NCBI RefSeq assembly: GCF_003611635.1
Contig: NZ_RAVZ01000003.1
Location: 1 to 64,000, forward strand
DNA: 64,000 nt
DNA from: Corallococcus terminator
Lineage (GTDB): Bacteria; Myxococcota; Myxococcia; Myxococcales; Myxococcaceae
Direction of reading: 5' to 3'
Made by a program: the position numbers and the translations under genes. The notes under the pieces are model-generated. The model was given only the letters and a program-made list of their open reading frames with translations, was not told the origin of the DNA and did no database searches. Each line of letters begins with the position of its first letter. Position 1 is the stretch's first letter. Positions 57,672-64,000 of the stretch are shown one piece after another.

Positions 57672-59936
57672 ATGGTCAAGATCACCCGGTCCCTCGCCCC
57701 GAAACCGTCACGCGTCTCGAAGGCGGAGGCGCCTGTCTCCCAGACGCCCCCCACGACGGTTTCCTCGCGCGCTCCCACCCGCGCCGCCTCTTCCATGGCG
57801 GCTCCCGTCGCGGCCGGCGCGAAGGCCCCGGCGCGGCAGAAGGTGGAGCAGCGGGTGTCCTCGCTCCCCGAAGGCATGACGCGTCAGGCGCTGCTCCAGG
57901 CGCTGTCTGGAGGGATGCCTGCGGCGGATGTCGATGCGGTGACCACGGCGCTCGCGGACTTGAGCCCCGCCCAGCAGAAGGAGCTGGCGAACCTGTTGTC
58001 AAAGGCAGGCGTCAGCGCCACCGCGTCTCCTCGCGCCGATGCGGGCGCCGAGCGCGCGTTCCTCTTCAAGGCCATTGCTGGCGGCGCGAAGGGCGCGACC
58101 CTCAAGCGTCTGGCCGACCAGATTCGCGGGCGGCCTCCCACCAACCAGGCCTTCGCGTTCAATCCGATGTCCGCGGGGGCCGCGAAGCGCACGGTGAGCG
58201 CCAGCCCCGTGGATGCGGCGGCGGCGAAGCTGAAGGCGGCGATGGATGACATCTGGGGCACCGACGAGGACGCCGTCTTCGAGGCCCTGGAGGGACTGGA
58301 CCCCGCCCTGCTGCCCAAGGTCGCGGAGAAGTACCAGAAGCTGACCGGCACCTCGCTGCAGGACGCGCTCGCCCTGGAGCTCGAAGCGGAGGACCTGAAG
58401 CGCGCGCTCGCGGCCTTCGAGCCCCAGGTGCCGGTGGCCACCACCGCTCCGGTGAAGACGCCCGCGAAGGTCTCCGCGGCGGCAAAGACCTCCGCCTCCG
58501 ACATCCAGAAGAACCTTGATGCCATCCAGGTCACGTCCCGGGACGAGGGGGTCATCCAGCGTGGAAACGCCGTCGAGCTCAACAACCTCATCCCTATCAA
58601 CGTCGCGAAATGGAAGCCTCCGAAGGCCGCCATCTACAAGCCGCTGAAGGAGGCCGTGAAGGCCCGAGGCGATGCGCAGGCGGCCGTGGACAAGGCGACC
58701 ACCGAACCGGCGAAGAAGGCCGCGCAGGCGAAGCTTGAAGCCGCCGACAAGCAGGTCGCCGCCGCGGGCGAGAAGATCAAGGGGTGGTTGAAGGAGCACA
58801 TCAACGCGAATCCGGAACTCGGTCGCGCCAACACCGCCGTGAAGCACGCCAAGGAGCAGGTCGCCGCGTTGGAGAAGAAACACGCCAAGGCGAAGGTGCC
58901 GAAAGAGCCCGAGGCCGCCGAAACGCTCAAGCGCGAGCAGAAGACCGCGCTCGATGCGGCGAAGGCGAAGCTCACCGCGGCCCAGACCCATGCGCAGTCG
59001 GTGAAGGACGGCCTGATGGCCCGCATTGACGGGTACACGCCGATGGTCGACGTGCACCAGACCCGTTCCGACGTCACGGTGGACGGGACCACCGTGCGCA
59101 TGCGCGATGGCCGGGAGACCGCCTACACGAACTCGTGGAAGGCCATCGATGGCGGCGCCACCCAGGGCGACTCGCACACCGACGTCGACACCCAGCTCGC
59201 GAAGAGTGGCATCAGCGAGGACCGGCAGAAGATCCTGGCGTCCATCTCCGGGCTGGAGGGCACCTTCAGCAAGGTCAACACCTGGGACACCGGGCGCGTG
59301 TCGTGGGGCTTCACCCAGTGGACGCTCGGCAAGAGCGGCAACGGCACGCTGGCCGACTTCATGCGGGACCTGAAGAAGACCGACCCGGCGCAATACGAGA
59401 AGAGCTTCGGCAGGTACGGGCTCGACGTCGATTCCAAGGGCGTGGTGCTCACCCGCGCGGATGGCACGGTGCTCAAGGGTGTCGAGGCGGCCGAGGCGAT
59501 CCGCACCGACGTGAAGCTGTCGGCCGTCTTCATGGCCGCGGGGGCCGACCCGGCGATGCAGCAGGCGCAGATCCGCTTCGCCAACGAGGGGAAGATTTCC
59601 GACGTCCGTGACCGCTCGGTGAAGGTGTCGGGCAAGAACGCCAGTGGCGAAGCCGTGAGCGCGAAGCTCCATCTGAAAGACGTCGTCACCAGTGAGTATG
59701 GCAACGCCATCATGACCGACCTGGCGGTCAACGCCGGTTCGGGCGGAGCCGTGGCCGCCGCCGCGCTCGAGAAGTATGTGAGGGACCACGGCGTGGATCC
59801 CGCGAAGGTGGCGGAGTGGGGCCCGGACGCGGAGAAGGCCATCATCGCCGCGCTCGAACATGCCTCGCGCGCGGAGCGGTTGAGGCACCACGCGAAGGCG
59901 GGTTTCAGCAAGGAACCCGGCTCGTTCGCAAGCTGA
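57672..59936 (+). CDS. Annexin-like/lysozyme-like multidomain protein, effector candidate
   Basis: A 754-residue protein. Residues 1-60 are Ala/Pro/Thr-rich. An annexin-repeat-like domain lies at about 181-250 (DDIWGTDEDAVFEALEGLD, then ALELEAEDLK). A long Lys/Ala/Glu coiled coil follows (about 330-445). A C-terminal domain from about 515 contains QKILASISGLEGTFSKVNTW and SWGFTQWTLG, which looks like a lysozyme/chitosanase-type glycan hydrolase with a catalytic Glu. There is no signal peptide. The arrangement suits a peptidoglycan-active effector delivered by a secretion machine; this is inference. GGGGGC lies before the ATG. Confidence 0.6.
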   Translation: MVKITRSLAPKPSRVSKAEAPVSQTPPTTVSSRAPTRAASSMAAPVAAGAKAPARQKVEQRVSSLPEGMTRQALLQALSGGMPAADVDAVTTALADLSPAQQKELANLLSKAGVSATASPRADAGAERAFLFKAIAGGAKGATLKRLADQIRGRPPTNQAFAFNPMSAGAAKRTVSASPVDAAAAKLKAAMDDIWGTDEDAVFEALEGLDPALLPKVAEKYQKLTGTSLQDALALELEAEDLKRALAAFEPQVPVATTAPVKTPAKVSAAAKTSASDIQKNLDAIQVTSRDEGVIQRGNAVELNNLIPINVAKWKPPKAAIYKPLKEAVKARGDAQAAVDKATTEPAKKAAQAKLEAADKQVAAAGEKIKGWLKEHINANPELGRANTAVKHAKEQVAALEKKHAKAKVPKEPEAAETLKREQKTALDAAKAKLTAAQTHAQSVKDGLMARIDGYTPMVDVHQTRSDVTVDGTTVRMRDGRETAYTNSWKAIDGGATQGDSHTDVDTQLAKSGISEDRQKILASISGLEGTFSKVNTWDTGRVSWGFTQWTLGKSGNGTLADFMRDLKKTDPAQYEKSFGRYGLDVDSKGVVLTRADGTVLKGVEAAEAIRTDVKLSAVFMAAGADPAMQQAQIRFANEGKISDVRDRSVKVSGKNASGEAVSAKLHLKDVVTSEYGNAIMTDLAVNAGSGGAVAAAALEKYVRDHGVDPAKVAEWGPDAEKAIIAALEHASRAERLRHHAKAGFSKEPGSFAS

Positions 59937-59969
59937 CCCGGGACGGGAAGTCCCATGGGCCCGTCCGGG
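59937..59969 (+). terminator. Hairpin after the annexin-like gene
   Basis: CCCGGGACGGG (59937-59947) pairs with CCCGTCCGGG (59960-59969) with one bulge, directly behind the stop codon. No T-run follows. Confidence 0.4.
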
Positions 59970-60128
59970 CCACAGGATGGGAAAGGGATTGCCCAGGGCG
60001 TGGACCGGAGGTCCCCGTCGCTGTCGGCCTCATGGCAGCGCGCTGCCACCTCTGGGAGGTGAACCGTGCAGGGGTCCGATGGTTAGCCTCCTCCCTCCGG
60101 AGGCGGGAGCTTCCGGCCGGGAGGCATC

Positions 60129-61262
60129 ATGTCGCAGGTGAGGGATTGGGTGGGCGTCGTGGCCCTGGCGTCCATGTTCATGGAGGGGGGCGCCGCGCAG
60201 GCCCAGGGCAACGCGGTCCGCTGCGGTGACACCCTCACCCAGCACACGCGGCTCACGCGCGACCTCTTGTGTCCCGGCACGGAGGCGCCCGCGCTCCGAG
60301 TCGTCGGGACGGGCATCGTCCTGGATCTGGGCGGTCATACCGTAGGCCGCACCGGCCCGGAGATGGGGGACTCGCAAGGCATCGTGGTCGAGTCCAACGG
60401 CACGGTCCGCAACGGGACGATCCGCGGGTTTCGTTGGGGCTATGTGCTCGACAGTGGAGCGGACAGCGTGCGGCTGCACGAATTGTCGCTCGTCGACAAC
60501 GGGACGGCCGTCTACCACCGGGGCGGCTATGCGCGCTTCCTCATCACGAACTCCCGCATGCAGGGGAACACCACCGGGATGAGCAGTGAGTTCGACGCGG
60601 CCACCGGTGAGTTCAACATCCGCTCTTCGTTCTTCACCGGCAACGGGCGCGTGATGTTCGTGGATGCCCACGACGTGGATGTGCTCGGGTCGACCTTCAA
60701 TGCGAATGCGAACGTCATCGAGTGCTTCAATGGCAACATCCGCATCCGCTCCAGCACCCTGGCGATGAACACCGCCGTAGGCTCGCTGGCGTTCGACCCG
60801 GCCGGCGGCTTCGATTTCTGTTCGGAGCTGCGGTTCGAAGACACGCTCATCGCGAACAACACCGCGCTGGCCCCTCCGGAAGCTCCGGTCTGGGGGCCGT
60901 TCCGGTTCGTGATGCGCAACTCGTGGGTCGTCAACAACGGCAGTGGGCTCCACGCTGGAAGCCGGACCGTCTACCTGGAGGGCAATACCTTCTGGGACAA
61001 CGCAGGTGGCCTGACGCTGGCCGACCTGCCGGAGACCGTTCCGTATCCCCTCAAGGGCATCGTTCGCGGCAATCACTTCCTGCGCAATGCCGGCGACGGC
61101 TTCCGCGTCCTGGAGCCCAGCAAGCCCACGGTGGAGGACAACACCGCGATGAACAACGTGGGCTGGGGCATCCACGCGCCGAACGCCTACGACGGGGGGG
61201 GGAACGTCGCGCGAGGCAATGGCGCGGGCAACTGCGAAGGCGTCTTCTGCTCCGACTCCTGA
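60129..61262 (+). CDS. Secreted right-handed parallel beta-helix protein
   Basis: A 377-residue exported protein. The signal peptide is unusual but ends GGAAQAQG. Repeated beta-helix coils follow (GIVLDLGGHTVGRTG, GTVRNGTIRGFRWGY, NGNIRIRSSTLAMNT, GIVRGNHFLRNAGDGFRV). Such proteins act as polysaccharide lyases or surface binding proteins; no catalytic set is visible. CDS start at ATG 60129; GGGAGG lies 5 bases upstream. Confidence 0.75.
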   Translation: MSQVRDWVGVVALASMFMEGGAAQAQGNAVRCGDTLTQHTRLTRDLLCPGTEAPALRVVGTGIVLDLGGHTVGRTGPEMGDSQGIVVESNGTVRNGTIRGFRWGYVLDSGADSVRLHELSLVDNGTAVYHRGGYARFLITNSRMQGNTTGMSSEFDAATGEFNIRSSFFTGNGRVMFVDAHDVDVLGSTFNANANVIECFNGNIRIRSSTLAMNTAVGSLAFDPAGGFDFCSELRFEDTLIANNTALAPPEAPVWGPFRFVMRNSWVVNNGSGLHAGSRTVYLEGNTFWDNAGGLTLADLPETVPYPLKGIVRGNHFLRNAGDGFRVLEPSKPTVEDNTAMNNVGWGIHAPNAYDGGGNVARGNGAGNCEGVFCSDS

Positions 61263-61306
61263 GCGCGCACCTGGAGGCGCGGACTTCGCGATAGAAGGCG
61301 GGGACC

Positions 61307-63151
61307 ATGAAGACTCCCCGACTCCCCGTGAGCCCACCCCGCACAGCGATGCGGCTCGAGGGCATGGAAGGCAAGGCCCGTGTTTTCTGGTCCTACGCGC
61401 AGCACGGCGAGCGCCTGGACCTGCACCACGGCAAGCAGGGCACGGATGGCAAGCGCGAATCGCGCACCTTCCCTTCCGCCGAGGCGGCCGCGGCCTTCGC
61501 GCGCAAGCAGGTCTGGGTCCGGGTGGACAAGGGGGCCTGGTCCAGCGACCTGGCCTTCGAGTCCACCACCTGGGAGCAGGTGAAGGACTCGGTGCAGGTG
61601 CCCGGCAACTCCGAACAGGACGACGACCGGGTCCTCGTGCTCACCGGGGATGTCGTCGTGCCCCATGACCTGTGGCTCGACTTCCATCGCGGCATCTTCG
61701 CCCAGGACGACCCGGACGCGGAGCCCTTCACCGGACTCCTGGTGCGGGGCAACCTCACCGTCGAAGGCTGTGTGTTCAACGGGGAGAACGACTTCGGACC
61801 GTTCCTCCAGGTGGACGGCAACCTCGTCGCGACGAGCATCGCCATCGGCGGTTCGCGGCTGCGCGTCACGGGCGACGTCACGACCGGGGACTTCGTGGCG
61901 GTCTACAACCACGGCAGCGTTTCCATCGGGGGCGGGCTCGTCGCACGCACCATCGCCTCGGACTACACCCTGAAGGTGGAGGGCCCCGTGGATGCCTACC
62001 GCTATCAGGGACAGGGCTCGAAGGTGTTCGCGGTAACGGACGGGGTGGAGGACACGCAGGATCCCTATGAGGTGAAGGGCGTCTTCCTTCCGGCGGCGGT
62101 GTCCGGCGAGCGCGTCCTGCTCGACAAGGCGCGCAAACTGCTGGCCGTCGGCAAGCCCATCTCCCGTCCTGGATTCACCAGCATCCGGGCCGCGTTCCGC
62201 CAGCTTGTCTCCAAGAAGATGGCGGAACCCGACAAGGTGAAGAGCCTGTCGCTGAACAGCAAGAGCCTCAAGTCCCTGCCGGACGAGCTCTTCCTGTTCC
62301 GCCGCCTGGAGAAGCTCAGCCTCCAGAGCAACGAGCTGAGGACGCTTCCCGAAACCCTGGGGCTGCTCACGGAGCTGCGCGAGCTGGATCTGCGCAGCAA
62401 TGGCCTGTTGGCGCTGCCCGAATCCATGGGGGCGCTGAAGAAGCTCCGGGTGTTGAACCTGGAGACCAACTGCCTCTGGCGGCTCCCGGACTCGCTGGCG
62501 GAATGCGTGGAGCTGCGCGCGGTGTACCTCGTGAACAACCCGTATGCCTACGTCCGGAGGGCCTTCGGGGCGTGGAGCAAGGTCCAGCTCATGTGGGAGC
62601 TTCCGGAGGTCCTCACGCGGCTGCCGAAGCTGGAGGTGTTGAAGTTCGAGGGCACGCCGCTGCGCACGCTGCCGAAGCGCCGCTTCGACAGCGCCGCCCT
62701 GACGAATGCCACCGTGTGCCGGTCGCTCATCACGCAGGTGGATCCGGACCTTCATTCCCAACTCGACGTGGTGGACGTGGCGTCCAGCCCCGGGAACGCG
62801 GCCGCGTACATCGGCTACTGGTTCAAGCGGGAGAACGTGCGCCTCGAACACATCCATGACGTGAAGTCGGGCCGCTATGACTTCACGGAGGTCATCGCGC
62901 TGCTGGGGCTGCTGCTGCGCCTCAACATCCCCACGGCTGCGCCCTATGATGAGGCGCTGAAGAAGTTCCGGGAACAGAGTGAGGACATCGCCCGGAGCAT
63001 GGACTGGGAGGGCGCCTATGCCCACCATGTCCGTGCGCTCTTCCTTGCCCTGGGGGACGCGCTGGGGCCATTGGGCGAGCCCCATCCCGGCAATGCGCTC
63101 ATCGCCGGGCTGAGGGACATCTTCTCCGTCCATGCGCGCAGGGGCCTCTGA
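61307..63151 (+). CDS. WGR-domain plus leucine-rich-repeat protein
   Basis: A 614-residue soluble protein. N-terminal WGR-like domain (about 15-70: RVFWSYAQHGERLDLHHGKQ, then RKQVWVRVDKG), associated in other proteins with nucleic-acid or poly-ADP-ribose contacts. A beta-rich middle (110-270) has GLLVRGNLTVEGCVF-type strands like a bactofilin. About four leucine-rich repeats follow at 311-418 (LSLNSKSLKSLPDELFLFR, LQSNELRTLPETLGLL and two more of 23 residues). The C-terminal domain is unknown. The combination is not one I know. Confidence 0.65.
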   Translation: MKTPRLPVSPPRTAMRLEGMEGKARVFWSYAQHGERLDLHHGKQGTDGKRESRTFPSAEAAAAFARKQVWVRVDKGAWSSDLAFESTTWEQVKDSVQVPGNSEQDDDRVLVLTGDVVVPHDLWLDFHRGIFAQDDPDAEPFTGLLVRGNLTVEGCVFNGENDFGPFLQVDGNLVATSIAIGGSRLRVTGDVTTGDFVAVYNHGSVSIGGGLVARTIASDYTLKVEGPVDAYRYQGQGSKVFAVTDGVEDTQDPYEVKGVFLPAAVSGERVLLDKARKLLAVGKPISRPGFTSIRAAFRQLVSKKMAEPDKVKSLSLNSKSLKSLPDELFLFRRLEKLSLQSNELRTLPETLGLLTELRELDLRSNGLLALPESMGALKKLRVLNLETNCLWRLPDSLAECVELRAVYLVNNPYAYVRRAFGAWSKVQLMWELPEVLTRLPKLEVLKFEGTPLRTLPKRRFDSAALTNATVCRSLITQVDPDLHSQLDVVDVASSPGNAAAYIGYWFKRENVRLEHIHDVKSGRYDFTEVIALLGLLLRLNIPTAAPYDEALKKFREQSEDIARSMDWEGAYAHHVRALFLALGDALGPLGEPHPGNALIAGLRDIFSVHARRGL

Positions 63152-63155
63152 GCGC

Positions 63156-63926
63156 TCAGGGCGCGGGCTTCGCCGCCTTGCTCAGGATGAGGTCCCGCAC
63201 CGCTTCGGCCGTGCCGGTGGCGGACTGCGGGTTCTGTCCGGTGACGAGCCGGTCATCCACCACCACCTTGGCCGTCCAGTTGGCGGCGGGCTGGTGCTTC
63301 GCGCCACGCTCCTTCAGCGTGGTGGCAAGGAGGAAGGGGACCACCTTCTCCAGCTTCACCGCGCGCTCCTCGTCGTCGGTGAAGGCGCTCACCTGCTTGC
63401 CGGCGACCAGGTACTTGCCGTCGCTCAGCTTGACGTTCACCAGCGCCGCGGGACCGTGGCAGACGGCGGCGACGACGCGGCCGGCTTCGTAGACTTCACG
63501 CGTCACCCGTTGCACCGCCGGGCTGCCGGGGAAGTCCCAGACGGCGCCGTGGCCGCCCGCGTAGAAGACGGCGGAGTAGCGGGCCACCTTCACGTCGTCC
63601 AGCTTGAGGGTGGTGCGCAGGGACTGCCGGAACGCGGGGTCGTTCCAGTAGCGCGCGTTGGTGGCGTCCTTCAAATCCAGGCCATCCACCGGAGGCTCAC
63701 CGCCCTGGATGGACGCGAACTCCACCGGGATGCCGGCGGCCTGGAACACGGCCAGGGGGTGGGTGACTTCTCCCAGGTAGAAGCCGGTGGGCTCGCCGGT
63801 GCTGCCCTTGGTGGCGTGGCTGGTCATCACGATGAGGACGGGGGTGGGGGAGGGCGCGGCCGGCCTGGCGGTCGGCGCGGCGGCGGTGGCCACCCCGAGC
63901 AGGGAGGCGGCAAGGAGGGAGGACAT
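63156..63926 (-). CDS. DJ-1/PfpI-family (class I glutamine amidotransferase-like) exported protein
   Basis: A 256-residue protein with a signal peptide (SSLLAASLLGVATAAA). The catalytic elbow VVAAVCHGPAALVNV has the nucleophilic Cys, with acidic and His partners in FYAGGHGAVWDFPG and GFYLGEVTHPLAVF. The order and length fit the Hsp31/glyoxalase-III group of DJ-1 proteins, which detoxify methylglyoxal or act as holdase chaperones. AGGAG lies 9 bases before the ATG at 63926; a longer open frame to 63974 lacks a signal peptide. Convergent with the WGR gene, four bases apart. Confidence 0.85.
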   Translation of the reverse strand: MSSLLAASLLGVATAAAPTARPAAPSPTPVLIVMTSHATKGSTGEPTGFYLGEVTHPLAVFQAAGIPVEFASIQGGEPPVDGLDLKDATNARYWNDPAFRQSLRTTLKLDDVKVARYSAVFYAGGHGAVWDFPGSPAVQRVTREVYEAGRVVAAVCHGPAALVNVKLSDGKYLVAGKQVSAFTDDEERAVKLEKVVPFLLATTLKERGAKHQPAANWTAKVVVDDRLVTGQNPQSATGTAEAVRDLILSKAAKPAP

Positions 63927-64000
63927 GGTTGGGACTCCTGAGGGAAGGGCCTCGCGCGGGGCCGGTCTCGTCACTCAAACTATTGTCGCCGCCGTCGGCG

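Noticed and set aside
57999-59891. Minus-strand frame of 630 codons opposite the annexin-like gene
   Set aside because: Leu/Gly/Arg shadow with no motif; the plus strand has domains, start signal and a hairpin after the stop.

Overview
The window is high-GC DNA with compact, closely spaced genes. It carries Myxococcales-restricted families (a DUF2378/TIGR02265 protein, a solitary MazF, many large secreted lipoproteins) and a RoxA-type rubber oxygenase. I read it as chromosome of a member of the Myxococcaceae, most likely Corallococcus or a close relative. The genus is an inference; I could not run a comparison.

Left part (1-20 kb). A truncated gene and small housekeeping-type genes (DUF2780, Nudix hydrolase, LTXXQ periplasmic protein) precede a tRNA-Val/tRNA-Asp pair with its own promoter and a strong terminator. 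A decayed tyrosine integrase and the end of an IS3-type element abut tRNA-Asp. Beyond them lies a four-gene toxin/immunity operon: a ketosynthase-like protein without catalytic residues, an AHH nuclease toxin, an Imm11 immunity protein and an Imm49-like protein. This looks like an island docked at a tRNA. Next come a sigma54-type two-component system divergent from a SulP anion transporter, a pair of dispersed 79-bp repeats around a lipoprotein and a BP74-like protein, several gene remnants, a solitary MazF toxin, a DUF2378 protein and a PLP-dependent decarboxylase.

Middle part (20-40 kb). The most novel-looking locus is at 22.0-26.7 kb. Two paralogous HExxH proteins with C-terminal PqqD-like domains are translationally coupled to a 50-codon gene that looks like a RiPP precursor (24974-25126), followed by a hairpin and a FAD-dependent oxidoreductase. 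Then come a LysM protein, an SDR/LysR divergent pair and a run of large secreted proteins: Cys-rich, beta-helix/FN3, HEYAH-type metallopeptidase lipoprotein, and a 1335-residue lipoprotein with a helical core.

Right part (38.8-64 kb). A di-heme RoxA-type polyisoprene oxygenase lies next to a nine-gene beta-oxidation operon on the minus strand: aldehyde dehydrogenase, FadJ-type multifunctional enzyme, thiolase, two acyl-CoA dehydrogenases, acyl-CoA ligase, SDR, TetR regulator and enoyl-CoA hydratase. Divergent from it is a four-gene set (SDR, acyl-CoA dehydrogenase, APH-type kinase, DUF6285) that matches the LvaD/C/A/B module for 4-oxo/4-hydroxyacyl-CoA breakdown. On paper, beta-oxidation of a RoxA product ends in levulinyl-CoA, the substrate of that module, so the region may be a complete rubber-degradation locus. 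A perfect-arm palindrome in the 106-bp divergent gap is a candidate TetR operator. The window ends with an LVIVD-repeat lipoprotein, an annexin-like/lysozyme-like effector candidate, a beta-helix protein, a WGR plus leucine-rich-repeat protein and a DJ-1/PfpI protein.
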